This document shows positions 26,032 through 34,623 of a stretch of 64,000 bases of DNA, piece after piece; position 1 is the stretch's first letter; every line of letters begins with the position of its first letter. A program made the position numbers and the translations under genes. Source of the stretch: Streptomyces sp. ISL-43 (lineage in GTDB: Bacteria > Actinomycetota > Actinomycetes > Streptomycetales > Streptomycetaceae). The stretch is from contig NZ_JAGGOT010000022.1 in assembly GCF_018614195.1 (NCBI RefSeq), forward strand, positions 124,001 to 188,000, read 5' to 3'. Under the pieces are notes generated by a model. The model did no database searches, was not told where the DNA came from, and saw only the letters and a list, made by a program, of their open reading frames with translations.

Positions 26032-27570
26032 TCAGTTCTCCTGGGCCCAGCGGCCGCGGGTCCAGCCGTCGAGGTCGTAGTCGTCCATGGCCTTCTGGAC
26101 GAGGTCGCCGTAGTTGTCGAGCAGACCGGCGCCGCGGGACCAGTTCAGGGTGTCGAGACGCACCTGGTCGGGGCCGCCGGCGTAGTTGAGCTCGTACAGC
26201 TCGTGACGGGCGCCGAACTCGGTACCGATCGCGTCCCAGGCCAGCTTGAAGAGCTTGGTGCGCTCCTCGGCCGTGGCGCCGGTGCCGCGGTAGTAGCGGT
26301 CGAGCAGCGGACGCAGCTCCGGGTTCTGCAGGTCCTTGCCGCTGGACGGCGTCATCAGCAGCGCGCCCGCGAGGTGCTCCTCGAAGAAGCGGTGCGTGCG
26401 CTCCCAGCTGAGCGGGGCGAGCGCCCGGTAGCCGGCCGAGTAGTCCATGCGCGGCAGTACGGTGCCGGCCGGGCCGGACTCCGGGTCCAGGGCCATGGCG
26501 CTGGTGACGGCCCAGGTCTGGTGGCGCCAGGCCAGCAGCTCGCCGAGGCCGGCCTGGACGCCGCGGAAGCCGTCCGTGCCGTTGATGCGCGTGCCCTTGT
26601 CGAGGATGCCCGCCATGAACTCGAGCTTGACCGACATGCGGATCGCGCCCTGGAAGAAGCCGCGGGAGAGCAGGCCGGAGCGCGGGAAGTACTGGTGGAT
26701 CTTCTCGGTGTCCCGGTAGATCAGGACGTTCTCCCACGGGATGAACGCCTTGTCGAAGACCAGCACCGCGTCGTTCTCGTCGAACCGGCTGGAGAGCGGG
26801 TTGTCGAACGGGCTGGTGGCCTTGCCCTCGTACGAGGTGCGGCAGACGACCTTCATGCCCGGGGTGTTCAGCGGGGCCATGAAGGCGAGCGCCATGTCGT
26901 CGGCCTTGCCTGCTTCCAGGTTGGCCAGGTGGATCTGGCCGACGAAGGCGACGTTGGTCAGCGCCGAGGCGGTGGCCATGAGCTTGGCGCCCTCGACGAC
27001 GATGCCGTCCTCGCGCTCCTCGACGACCTTCAGGTACACGTCGCGGATCTCGTGCGCGGACTTGTTGCGGTCGACCGGCGGGTTGACGATCGCGTGGCTG
27101 ATCGAGAGGCCCTGGCGGGCGTACTTCTCGTACCAGGCGCGGGCGTTGTCGCCGAAGGGCTCGTAGAAGTCGTGGGTGACGGCCAGGCCGGCCATGAACG
27201 ACGCCTTGTAGTCGGGCGTGCGGTTCATGAAGCCGTAGCTCAGGCGGGCCCAGTGCTCGATGGCGTCACGGGCCTTGAGGAGTTCCTCGGGCGAGTGCGC
27301 CGGGGTGAAGAAGCGGTGGACGCGGTAACCCGTGTACCGGTCGACCGTCGTCATCAGGTCCTTGGTGTCCGGGTGGTGGAGCGCGTCGTAGAGGTGCGCG
27401 GTCGACCTCGCGGCGTTGGCGAAGGCCGGGTGCGTCGTCACGTCCTTGACGAGCTCGCCGTCCACGAAGACCTGGCGACCGTCGCGCAGGCTCTCCAGGT
27501 AGGAGTCGCCCGTCATGAGGTCGTTCGGAGCCTCGTCGGCCGACTGATCCACTATCGGGACCTGACCCAT
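26032..27570 (-). CDS. hpaB: 4-hydroxyphenylacetate 3-monooxygenase-type oxygenase (HpaB-like)
   Basis: 512 residues from an ATG with GGAGAGG upstream. The sequence follows the HpaB/PvcC family: SYLESLRDGRQVFVDGELV near the start, HRFFTPAHSPEELLKARDAI, HAIVNPPVDRNKS, FDKAFIPWENVLIYRD and a C-terminal NYAGGPDQVRLD. These FADH2-dependent enzymes add an ortho hydroxyl to phenols such as 4-hydroxyphenylacetate, tyrosine or 4-coumarate. With the flavin reductase gene downstream it forms a complete two-component system. Given the tyrosine supply genes, a catechol such as L-DOPA or a dihydroxyphenylpyruvate is the likely product (inference). Confidence 0.92.
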   Translation of the reverse strand: MGQVPIVDQSADEAPNDLMTGDSYLESLRDGRQVFVDGELVKDVTTHPAFANAARSTAHLYDALHHPDTKDLMTTVDRYTGYRVHRFFTPAHSPEELLKARDAIEHWARLSYGFMNRTPDYKASFMAGLAVTHDFYEPFGDNARAWYEKYARQGLSISHAIVNPPVDRNKSAHEIRDVYLKVVEEREDGIVVEGAKLMATASALTNVAFVGQIHLANLEAGKADDMALAFMAPLNTPGMKVVCRTSYEGKATSPFDNPLSSRFDENDAVLVFDKAFIPWENVLIYRDTEKIHQYFPRSGLLSRGFFQGAIRMSVKLEFMAGILDKGTRINGTDGFRGVQAGLGELLAWRHQTWAVTSAMALDPESGPAGTVLPRMDYSAGYRALAPLSWERTHRFFEEHLAGALLMTPSSGKDLQNPELRPLLDRYYRGTGATAEERTKLFKLAWDAIGTEFGARHELYELNYAGGPDQVRLDTLNWSRGAGLLDNYGDLVQKAMDDYDLDGWTRGRWAQEN

Positions 27571-27911
27571 TTTGGTGTCCTCTCCAGGGGTAATACACGC
27601 GACCGCTGCCGGACGCACAGTTCGATTGGTCCGAGCGTAGGCTCGGCTTCCCATCAGCTCTTGCGGGGCCGCGCACGAACAATTGCCCATCTACGCCAAC
27701 TCTGGCGACTCCAGGTGCTTGACTGCCCGTCAACGGGTAGGCACAGGGCGCGTGTTGTCATTTGCAAGAAGGCTTTGACAACTGTCGGGATATTGCGGAA
27801 CGGTGAATTCCGAATACCCCGAAAAAACTCTGGCCCGGCGTGGATCCAGGAAATTCGGATACACAGCCGGGCCATACGAAAAGAATTTGCGAAAACGCGT
27901 CCGTCGGCCGG
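27571..27911. promoter_or_regulatory. Intergenic control region upstream of the hpaB-like gene
   Basis: This 341-base, relatively AT-rich stretch holds the promoter for the HpaB-type transcript. It has a 9-bp inverted repeat TGGCCCGGC/GCCGGGCCA (27831-27874) that may end the short LysR transcript, and half-sites GAATTCCGAATACC and GAAATTCGGATAC that could be LysR-type targets. No gene or ARE-like core was seen. Confidence 0.45.
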
Positions 27912-28190
27912 TCAGGCGGCTGGACGGGTGCGGCCGGCCGAGGCGGCGTCTATACAGGCCGCTTCGGCGATCAGGATGATCTTCTCGGCGTGCGGCAGCA
28001 GCCGGATGCCCGCCTCGGTGAGCTGGACACGGCCGCCGGCGCGATGGAACAGCGGCGCCCCGATGTAGTCCTCGAGGTTCTTGATGTGGGCGGTGACGCT
28101 GGGCTGCGAGTAGTGGAGGTTCCTAGCGGCGCGAGTGAAGCTCATCTCGGCGGCCACTTCGCGGAACGAGCGTAGCTGCTGGAACTGCAC
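27912..28190 (-). CDS. Minimal LysR-type regulator (DNA-binding domain only)
   Basis: Only 92 residues: the LysR winged HTH (FQQLRSFREVAAEMSFTRAA, HYSQPSVTAHIKNLEDYIG, FHRAGGRVQLTEAG) and a short linker helix, then a stop. The 200-residue effector-binding domain is missing. The GTG start follows GGAG. The domain itself looks intact, so it may be a purposeful mini-regulator that needs no co-inducer, or the survivor of a deletion. An ARE-like box lies 44 bases upstream. It precedes the HpaB-type operon and probably controls it. Confidence 0.85.
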   Translation of the reverse strand: MQFQQLRSFREVAAEMSFTRAARNLHYSQPSVTAHIKNLEDYIGAPLFHRAGGRVQLTEAGIRLLPHAEKIILIAEAACIDAASAGRTRPAA

Positions 28191-28233
28191 GGCAGAGGCT
28201 CCCTTCTGCGAGGCTCAAGCCCCGGAGCAAGAA

Positions 28234-28252
28234 ACATACCACGGTGCAGGTA
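28234..28252. promoter_or_regulatory. ARE-like butyrolactone-receptor box 2
   Basis: ACATACC-N8-GGTA, flanked by AAGAA on one side and TAACTG on the other, lies 44 bases before the short LysR gene. Spacing and core match box 1 exactly. Repression by the TetR-family receptor is inferred. Confidence 0.65.
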
Positions 28253-28303
28253 TAACTGCAGCCTGAGGGAGCCGCCCTTCCATCCCTTGGACACTGCGGA
28301 CAT

Positions 28304-28342
28304 ACCTGTGGCCATGCCCTCAGGGAGGGCATGGCCACAGGT
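28304..28342 (-). terminator. 18-bp perfect stem-loop terminator
   Basis: ACCTGTGGCCATGCCCTC pairs perfectly with its complement across a 3-nt loop (AGG). It lies 43 bases past the end of the C-terminal-domain gene at 28385 and ends that two-gene transcript before the LysR promoter. Confidence 0.85.
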
Positions 28343-28384
28343 CAGCCGCCGCTTAGTGGTTGACAGCGGGTCTTGCGGAGTGGA

Positions 28385-28768
28385 CTAGTCGGACATCTCC
28401 ATCGGGGAGAGGAGGTCCCTGGCGATCTGCGGGAGCAGACGGTCGATCAGGACGCCCGTGCGCGCGGATCCGTCGGCCGCGCGCGGGATCACGTCCACGG
28501 CCACCGCGTGCGAGAGCACCCAGGGCATGCGCCGCTCGCAGGCGGCCAGCGCGGCCTGCCGGCCGCCGGCCTCCTGGTCCTCTTCGAGGAGCGGCACGAA
28601 GGCCACGACCAGCGTCTCGCCCACCTCGGGCAGCTGGGTGCGCATCACGGCGATGTCCTGGACGCAGGGCAGGTCGAGGAGTTCGAGTTCGAGTGCGAAG
28701 AAGGCCGTCTCGAAGTCCTCCACCAGCACCTCGTCGTACGGCTGGTCGTCGAAGGAGGGCAGGTTCAC
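28385..28768 (-). CDS. Free-standing adenylation C-terminal-domain-like protein
   Basis: 127 residues. It matches, segment by segment, the C-terminal portion of the upstream protein: ELELLDLPCVQDIAVMRTQL versus ESDLLNLPCLRDTAVMRVSD, then VLSHAVAVDVIPRAADGSARTG versus LPAHVIAVDTIPYSPTGRIRTG. That portion resembles the AMP-binding C-terminal domain. The catalytic lysine of the A10 motif is absent. The GTG overlaps the upstream stop (GTGA), so the two are co-translated and probably form a complex. It looks like duplication of a C-terminal domain into a separate subunit. Function unknown. Confidence 0.72.
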   Translation of the reverse strand: MNLPSFDDQPYDEVLVEDFETAFFALELELLDLPCVQDIAVMRTQLPEVGETLVVAFVPLLEEDQEAGGRQAALAACERRMPWVLSHAVAVDVIPRAADGSARTGVLIDRLLPQIARDLLSPMEMSD

Positions 28769-30378
28769 GCGGACATCTCCTGTTGCATCGACTGCTCAAG
28801 CTGCAGGTTCAAGGTGATGATGGGCAGCACCGCGTCGAGCAGGTCCCCGGTGCGGATGCGGCCCGTCGGGCTGTAGGGGATGGTGTCGACGGCGATGACG
28901 TGCGCGGGCAGCGACGGGACCCGGCGGGCGCAGGCCGCGCTGAGCGCCTCGTAGCCGGTCGCCTCGCGGCCGACCGCCACCGCGATGAACGGCACCACGA
29001 TCGCGTCCCCCAGCACCGCGTCGCTGACCCGCATGACGGCGGTGTCGCGCAGGCAGGGCAGGTTGAGCAGGTCCGACTCCAGCCGGAACAGCTCGGTGTC
29101 GACCGCCGAGTCGCGGACCACCACGGGCACTTCGGTGACGCGCCCGGTGACCAGCAGCCGGCCGGTCTCGTCGACGTACCCGGCCTCGTCGGTGACGAGG
29201 AAGCGCTCCTTGCCCCAGCCGAGGTCCAGGCTCGCCGTTTGGGTATCGCCGTCCAGGTAGCCGTCCATCACCTGGTGGCCGGCGAAGGCGAGGCGCCCGG
29301 TCTCGCCCTGCTCCACCGGCTGCCCGTCCTCTCCGAGGACGGCGACGGTGGTGCCGAGCGTGGCGTGGCCCGACCGCGGCGGCGAGACCAGCAGCTCCTC
29401 GGGGCCCATGACGGCGGTCAGTCCGGTCTCCGGGCTGCCGAGCGCGGTGTGCAGCACCGGGCCGAGCCGCTCCCAGGCCGTGTTGACGGTCCATCGGCCC
29501 AGGTGGGCGCCCGGGGTGAGCAGGAAGCGCAGGTGGCGGGTGCGCGGCGAGGGCTCGGCGTCCTCCGGCAGCCCGAGCACGCCGTGCAGGCTGGACGGGG
29601 TGATCACGCCGGTGCTGACGCGCTCCGCGACGAGCAGGGTGCTCAGCGTCTCGGGACCGGCGCCGTCCGCGAGGACGACGGTGGCCCCGATGCCGAGCAT
29701 CGTGCGGGTCAGCGCGAGGGCCGTGGACTCGGTCGGCGGGGCGGAGGCCAGGTGGACGTCGTCCCGGTTGAGGCCGAACTCGTCGACGAGGTCGACGAGG
29801 TGGCGGCCCTCGGAGGGGGTGCGGCGTACGGCGACCCTGGACGGGCCGTCGCTGCGCGCACTGACCGCGAAGGACTCGTACGGCCGGGGCGCGGGCAGGG
29901 TGCGCAGGGCTTCGGCCGAGGTCAGGAGGTCGAAGTTGAGTGCCTGGTGCCGGCCTGGGGTGGCCGGCGCGCCGGGGGCGGAGACTCCGTCCAGCAGGAC
30001 GTGCACGGCCTGCGGGCCGCTCGGCCAGACCAGCTGGTCGAGGGTGGCGCGGTGCTCCGAGGTCACGAAGACGACGGCGGGCTCCAGCCAGGTGAGCACC
30101 TGGCCCAGGTCCTCGGCGCCGCTCTGCGGGTCGAGTCCGGTGCAGGAGACTCCGAGCGTCGCGCAGGCACTCATCGCGACCGTGAGCTGCCAGCTGTTGC
30201 CGGCGAGGAAGACCGCGCGGACCGGGCCCTCGGCGGGCAGGTGCTCGGTGAGTCCGGCCGCCGTCCGTTCCACGGTCTCCGCGAACTGGCCCCAGGTCAG
30301 CCGCACCTGGCCGTCGACCAAGGCATCCCGCGTCACGCCGCCCGCCGCGTGCCGGCGGATGTCATCGAGCTTGATCAT
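28765..30378 (-). CDS. Degenerate adenylate-forming (acyl-CoA synthetase-like) protein
   Basis: 537 residues with the overall plan of AMP-binding enzymes: an N-terminal LTWGQFAETVERTAAGL, a middle region, FLVTDEAGYVDETGRLLVTGR (A7/A8-like) and a small C-terminal domain. Key motifs are eroded: the Ser/Thr/Gly-rich P-loop (A3) is replaced by SARSDGPSRVAVRR, and the A10 lysine (PxxxxGK) is Arg (PYSPTGRIRTG). It may bind an acyl or amino acid without normal adenylation. An ARE-like box lies about 60 bases upstream. It is coupled to a free-standing C-terminal domain. Carrier-free amide ligation or a scaffold role are guesses. Confidence 0.75.
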   Translation of the reverse strand: MIKLDDIRRHAAGGVTRDALVDGQVRLTWGQFAETVERTAAGLTEHLPAEGPVRAVFLAGNSWQLTVAMSACATLGVSCTGLDPQSGAEDLGQVLTWLEPAVVFVTSEHRATLDQLVWPSGPQAVHVLLDGVSAPGAPATPGRHQALNFDLLTSAEALRTLPAPRPYESFAVSARSDGPSRVAVRRTPSEGRHLVDLVDEFGLNRDDVHLASAPPTESTALALTRTMLGIGATVVLADGAGPETLSTLLVAERVSTGVITPSSLHGVLGLPEDAEPSPRTRHLRFLLTPGAHLGRWTVNTAWERLGPVLHTALGSPETGLTAVMGPEELLVSPPRSGHATLGTTVAVLGEDGQPVEQGETGRLAFAGHQVMDGYLDGDTQTASLDLGWGKERFLVTDEAGYVDETGRLLVTGRVTEVPVVVRDSAVDTELFRLESDLLNLPCLRDTAVMRVSDAVLGDAIVVPFIAVAVGREATGYEALSAACARRVPSLPAHVIAVDTIPYSPTGRIRTGDLLDAVLPIITLNLQLEQSMQQEMSA

Positions 30379-30436
30379 GTGGGTCTCCGTGGTCGGTCAA
30401 GAGCCTCGTGTGTGGCTCGGGGCCGCGCCCATGGAA

Positions 30437-30455
30437 ACAAACCTGCATGAAGGTA
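30437..30455. promoter_or_regulatory. ARE-like butyrolactone-receptor box 3
   Basis: ACAAACC-N8-GGTA, preceded by GGAA, lies 59 bases upstream of the adenylate-forming-like gene. One base of the left arm differs from boxes 1 and 2; the spacing is identical. Confidence 0.6.
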
Positions 30456-30517
30456 CGCAACCCTCATCGGAAGTTCTGATGCGGATTGCCCTGAACGCCG
30501 CATCGAGTGCGAAAACA

Positions 30518-30553
30518 CCTCCGCCGGGCGTCGAAGACGACGCCCGGCGGAGG
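30518..30553 (-). terminator. 16-bp perfect stem-loop after the receptor gene
   Basis: CCTCCGCCGGGCGTCG pairs perfectly with its complement across the loop AAGA, 25 bases beyond the TetR-family stop on the minus strand. It separates that gene from the adenylation-like operon's promoter. Confidence 0.85.
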
Positions 30554-30578
30554 GGAAGGTGCGTGCCCGGAGGAGGTA

Positions 30579-31304
30579 CTAGGCCTGAACCACGGCCGGC
30601 TCCGCGAGCTCGGCCTCGGCCCGCTCCCGCAGGCACTTCTCCAGGTCGGCGACGACCCGGTCGGCCCGGCCGGGGGCCATGTCCAGCTCGGCCAGCACGG
30701 TCGGCAGCGCGATGATCGGCATGATGTGCTTGAGCAGGACGGACACCCGTACTTCCAGGTCCTCCCAGTCGGACATCACTTCCGAGAGCACCTGGCATCC
30801 GGTGAAGGCGCCGACGAAGAGGTTGGCGACCGCGTCCACGTCCACGTGCGCGTGGAGTTCACCGCACTCCCGGGCCCGGCCCAGCGCGAAACGGTTGTGC
30901 TCGATCCAGTCCTGGTAGGGCCGAAGGCGATCCGCGTGGTGGCTGCCGCGCTCCAGGGAGAGCCTCAGGCTGCCCTGCACGATCGGATCACTGCGGATCT
31001 GGACCGCGAAGAGCATGCCCTTGTCGATCAGCTCCTGGAGCCGGGTGCTCCGCGGCACGAGCGGGAAGCCGAGCGTGTCGATCTGGCTGGCCAGTACGGC
31101 TTGGGCGAGTTCTTCCTTGCCCTTGAAGTAGTAGTAGAAGGCGCCCTTGGTGAGCCCGAGCCGCTGGTAGACGTCCGCGATCGTGGCCCCGTTGAAGCCC
31201 TTCTCGGCAAACACGGCGCCGGCGGCCTCGACGATCGATTGCCGGGTTCGCCGGGAATGCTCCTTCTGGGACACCTTCGCTCCTTCCATGTTCCTGGCGG
31301 CCAA
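30579..31304 (-). CDS. TetR-family gamma-butyrolactone receptor-type regulator
   Basis: About 241 residues. The N-terminal HTH (RQSIVEAAGAVFAEKGFNGA, then DVYQRLGLTKGAFYYYFKGK) closely matches ArpA/ScbR-type receptors, and the size and Trp-containing C-terminal domain agree. TTG at 31304 has a well-placed GGAGG; ATG at 31289 and a GTG at 31274 are alternatives. It is divergent from the AfsA homologue, the standard arrangement for a butyrolactone synthase/receptor pair, with an ARE-like box in the shared region. It would repress the cluster until a diffusible lactone signal binds. A pseudo-receptor responding to antibiotics instead is possible. Confidence 0.88.
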   Translation of the reverse strand: MAARNMEGAKVSQKEHSRRTRQSIVEAAGAVFAEKGFNGATIADVYQRLGLTKGAFYYYFKGKEELAQAVLASQIDTLGFPLVPRSTRLQELIDKGMLFAVQIRSDPIVQGSLRLSLERGSHHADRLRPYQDWIEHNRFALGRARECGELHAHVDVDAVANLFVGAFTGCQVLSEVMSDWEDLEVRVSVLLKHIMPIIALPTVLAELDMAPGRADRVVADLEKCLRERAEAELAEPAVVQA

Positions 31305-31357
31305 GTTTCCACCTCCTCGGAGGTACCGAGCATGTCACCGAAAACAGCCGTTGCAAA

Positions 31358-31376
31358 TTATACCAGGCAGCACGTA
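31358..31376. promoter_or_regulatory. ARE-like box 4 in the receptor/AfsA divergent region
   Basis: TTATACC-N8-CGTA lies 54 bases before the receptor start and 65 bases before the AfsA-like start. It is the most divergent of the four boxes but keeps the same spacing. Autoregulation of the receptor and control of signal synthesis from this site is inferred. Confidence 0.5.
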
Positions 31377-31440
31377 TCTTGCGGCGACCGGGACATACCA
31401 TCGCTGGCTCGAATCTGCCTTGAGCCCGGAGGGGGAGTTC

Positions 31441-32385
31441 ATGTTAATCACGTCATATCTGGACACAGACACCCAAAGACAGCCAGCCAGGGTCGCAGAA
31501 ACAAGGCCTTCAGGGGTGCCCAACTGGCTTGTGCACCGTCCCGCAACCTCAGAAGTGTTCCTGTCGAGCTGGGAACGCACCGGAACCGACCGTTTCACCG
31601 TCACGCTGCGCTGGCCTGAAAACCACCCGTTCCATACCGCGCTGCACGGTTTCCGCTCTCCCACCCTGATCGCGGAGGCCATCCGCCAGGCGGGCATCCT
31701 GATATCCCACGCCGAATTCGGCGTCCCGCTCGGCCATCACTTCCTGATGTCCGACCTGAACTACACGATCGAACCCGGGCTCCTGGACGCGGACGACGAC
31801 TCCCCGGTGCACATCGACGTCACCTGCTCGGCCATCCGACGCCGCGGGACCCGGTTCTCCGGAATGACCTGCCACATGGCCCTGATCCGGGACGGCCAGG
31901 TCGTCGCGACCGGCGACGGCAGTCTGACGTGCACTTCTCCCGCAGCCTACCGCCGGATGCGGGGCGCTTTCGCGGACGCCCGGCCGCTCCTGCCCGTGCC
32001 CGAACCGGTGCGCCCCGCCCTCGTACGGCGGACCAAGCCGAGCGACGTCCTGCTGGCTCCCACCAGGGATCCCCGGTGCTGGACCCTGCGGGCGCACACC
32101 ACCAACACGACGCTGTTCGCGCGCCCCAACGACCACATACCGGGGATGGTCCTCATGGAGGCCACCCACCAGGCAGCCTTCGCCGTCGCCGGCAGCACCC
32201 GGCTGTACCCCACCTCGCTCCGCCTGGCCTTCGACCGCTACGCGGAGTTCAACTCGCCCTGTCTGATCCAGGCGCAGCCGGTGACCCGGGCGAGGGACAA
32301 CACCCTCTCCTTGAGTGTCACGGGCCACCAGAGCGGCCGGCGGGTCTTCCTCGCCCTGCTCGAAGGAATCCCCGTTTCCGCCTGA
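31441..32385 (+). CDS. afsA: AfsA/ScbA-type gamma-butyrolactone synthase
   Basis: 314 residues with the tandem hotdog A-factor repeats: VHRPATSEVFLSSWERTG, HPFHTALHGFRSPTLIAEAI and HAEFGVPLGHHFLMSDLNY in the first half, ARPNDHIPGMVLMEATHQAA in the second. AfsA enzymes join a 3-oxoacyl group to dihydroxyacetone phosphate, the first step to GBL signals. GGAGGGGGAG precedes the ATG. The second codon is TTA, so translation should need the bldA tRNA. The P450 and SDR genes follow in the same direction and probably finish the signal. Confidence 0.92.
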   Translation: MLITSYLDTDTQRQPARVAETRPSGVPNWLVHRPATSEVFLSSWERTGTDRFTVTLRWPENHPFHTALHGFRSPTLIAEAIRQAGILISHAEFGVPLGHHFLMSDLNYTIEPGLLDADDDSPVHIDVTCSAIRRRGTRFSGMTCHMALIRDGQVVATGDGSLTCTSPAAYRRMRGAFADARPLLPVPEPVRPALVRRTKPSDVLLAPTRDPRCWTLRAHTTNTTLFARPNDHIPGMVLMEATHQAAFAVAGSTRLYPTSLRLAFDRYAEFNSPCLIQAQPVTRARDNTLSLSVTGHQSGRRVFLALLEGIPVSA

Positions 32386-32535
32386 TCTCCGCCCCTTTCC
32401 AGCAAAACAGGAAGAGGTGTCCGACGATCCAAACGGCGAGACGTCCGAGAGCTAAGTGGCGAGAAAGCCGTCGCCATGCCAGCCTGTGACGTCGCTCGAT
32501 TCCACACCAGAAGAAGCTGTAGGGGGGATACTCCT

Positions 32536-33789
32536 GTGAGCAGGCAGTGCCCGTTCGTCATCGATCCGCTCGGCCAGGACATTCACGGAGAAATCAAGGA
32601 AATACGCTCCCGTGGCCGCGCCGTGAGGATCGTGCTCCCCGGTGGAGTGGAGGCGTGGTCGGTCACGGACTACGCACTCGTGAAGCGTCTGCTCACCGAT
32701 CCCCGGGTGTCGAAGGACGCCTACCGGCACTGGCCGGCGTGGATCGACGGAGAGGTCACCGAGGAGTGGCCGCTGGCCATTTGGGTCTCGGTGCAGAACA
32801 TGGTCACCGCCTACGGCGAGGAGCACACCCGCCTGCGCAAGCCCGTCGCGGGGGAGTTCACCATGCGCCGCGTGGCGGCCCTGCGCCCGCGGGTCGAGGA
32901 GATAGCGGCCGGCCTGCTGGACCGCCTGGAACAGGCTCCGGCGGACCTTCCCGTGGACCTCCGCAAGGAATTCGCCCACGTACTGCCGCACGCCGTCGTC
33001 TGCGAGCTTTTCGGAATTCCGCATTCCGCCCGCGATCCGCTGCAGCGGATCATCGACGGCTTCTTCGCCACCTCGATCACCCCCGAGGACGCGATGGCGA
33101 ACGGCATAGCCATGTACGAGACCATGAACGAGGTCGTGGCGCACAAGAGGGAGAACCCCGCAGACGACCTGACCTCGGCACTCGTCGCCGCCCGCGACTC
33201 GGGCTCGGCGGAAATGAGCGAGAAGGAACTGCTCGACAATCTCATCCTCCTCTTCACCGCCGGATACGAGACGACGGTGAACCTCATCGACAACGCGGTC
33301 GCCTCCCTCCTCACGCACCCCGACCAGCTCGCGCTCGTGCGCACCGGGAAGGCCTCGTGGGAGGACGTGATCGACGAGTCCCTGCGCGTGGACCCGCCCG
33401 GCGCGCACAGCATCCTGCGCTACGCCGTCGAGACGATCGAGATCGACGACGACGTGCGGATCCCGCAGGGCGACCCGATCGTCATCTGCTTCGCCGGCTC
33501 GGGCCGCGACCCCCTCCACCACGGAGCCGACGCGGACGTCTTCGACATCACCCGCGCGACCCGCGCCGATCACGTGTCGTTCGGGTACGGAGCCCACCAC
33601 TGCCTCGGCGTGAACCTGGCCCGGATGGAGGTCTCCATCGCACTGTCGGCCCTCTTCGAGCGGTTCCCCGATCTCGCCCTGGCCGTGCCTGGCGAGGAGT
33701 TGCGGCCCAAGTTCTCGTTCGTCTCGAACGGCCACCGCACGCTTCCCGTGCTCCTGGGCCTGCCCAGGTCATCGGTTTCCGGCCAATAA
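32536..33789 (+). CDS. Cytochrome P450
   Basis: 417 residues from a GTG with AGGGGGG upstream. Landmarks are the I-helix [13 protein letters not shown] (near residue 243, Tyr replacing the usual His), the K-helix DESLRVD, and the haem loop [15 protein letters not shown] with the Cys ligand near residue 356. It is soluble and bacterial in type. It lies between the AfsA-like and SDR genes, all on plus strand. P450 plus SDR next to an AfsA gene is the arrangement seen for butyrolactone and butenolide signals in which the acyl chain is oxidised, so a signal-tailoring role is favoured over product tailoring. Confidence 0.93.
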   Translation: MSRQCPFVIDPLGQDIHGEIKEIRSRGRAVRIVLPGGVEAWSVTDYALVKRLLTDPRVSKDAYRHWPAWIDGEVTEEWPLAIWVSVQNMVTAYGEEHTRLRKPVAGEFTMRRVAALRPRVEEIAAGLLDRLEQAPADLPVDLRKEFAHVLPHAVVCELFGIPHSARDPLQRIIDGFFATSITPEDAMANGIAMYETMNEVVAHKRENPADDLTSALVAARDSGSAEMSEKELLDNLILLFTAGYETTVNLIDNAVASLLTHPDQLALVRTGKASWEDVIDESLRVDPPGAHSILRYAVETIEIDDDVRIPQGDPIVICFAGSGRDPLHHGADADVFDITRATRADHVSFGYGAHHCLGVNLARMEVSIALSALFERFPDLALAVPGEELRPKFSFVSNGHRTLPVLLGLPRSSVSGQ

Positions 33790-33848
33790 TGCCCGGGCGA
33801 CCGCTTCGGGCAGACGACGCCGGACCGCACCACACGAAAGACTCCACC

Positions 33849-34613
33849 ATGAAGGAACAGACCGGCCTCCTCGCAGGCAAGCGCGCTCTGATCACCGGCG
33901 CGAGCAGCGGCATCGGGGCGGCCGCCGCCCGGGTGTTCTGCGAGAACGGGGCGTCGGTGCTCATCACCGCCCGACGCGAGGAGGAACTGGCCGCGCTCAC
34001 CCGCGAGTTGACGGACCAGGGCTTCACCGCGGCCTACGCCGTCGCCGACGTGTCCCGCGGCGAGGAGGTCGAGCGTGCGGTGGCCCGGGCTGTGGAGCTC
34101 TTCGGCGGTCTGGACGTCGCCTTCAACAACGCGGGGCTGGGGACGGTTCCGGAGCCGCTGCACCTCACACCGGACGCGGACTTCGAGGCCGTCATGGACA
34201 CCAATGTCCGCGGCACCTGGAACTGCATGAAGCACGAGATCGCCGCGATGCTGCCGGACGGCGGGGCGATCGTGAACAACAGCAGCGTCGCGGGCCTGGT
34301 CGGCACCCCGGCGGGCGCCCCGTACATCGCGTCGAAGCACGCGATCATCGGTCTGACGAAGGCCGCCGCCGGGTACTCCGCCCAGGGCATCCGGGTCAAC
34401 GCCATCGCCCCCGGCACCACGCGCAGCGAGATGATGGGCCAGTGGTTCGACCTGAACCCGGGCCTGGAGGAGCACTTGCACACCATGGCCCCGCTGCCGC
34501 GCACGGCGGACCCGCGCGAGATCGCGTACGCGGCCGCGTGGCTCCTCAGCGACCAGGCGTCCTTCGTCGTCGGCGCGACCGTCCCGGTGGACGGCGGCTG
34601 GACCGCCCGCTGA
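33849..34613 (+). CDS. Short-chain dehydrogenase/reductase
   Basis: 254 residues, classical SDR: NAD(P) motif LITGASSGIGAAAARVF, DVAFNNAGLG, the catalytic Ser in VNNSSVAGL, and Tyr-x-x-x-Lys (YIASKHAIIGLTKAAA). It lies 59 bases after the P450. Where SDRs accompany AfsA homologues they reduce the 6-keto group of the signal (as BarS1 and ScbB do); the same role is likely here. It could instead serve the aromatic product. Confidence 0.93.
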   Translation: MKEQTGLLAGKRALITGASSGIGAAAARVFCENGASVLITARREEELAALTRELTDQGFTAAYAVADVSRGEEVERAVARAVELFGGLDVAFNNAGLGTVPEPLHLTPDADFEAVMDTNVRGTWNCMKHEIAAMLPDGGAIVNNSSVAGLVGTPAGAPYIASKHAIIGLTKAAAGYSAQGIRVNAIAPGTTRSEMMGQWFDLNPGLEEHLHTMAPLPRTADPREIAYAAAWLLSDQASFVVGATVPVDGGWTAR

Positions 34614-34623
34614 CGTACTGCGC

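Noticed and set aside
28261..28342. A fifth ARE-like box around CATACC at 28301
   Set aside because: The ATACC here is the edge of a perfect 18-bp terminator stem; the GGTA arm with N8 spacing is missing.
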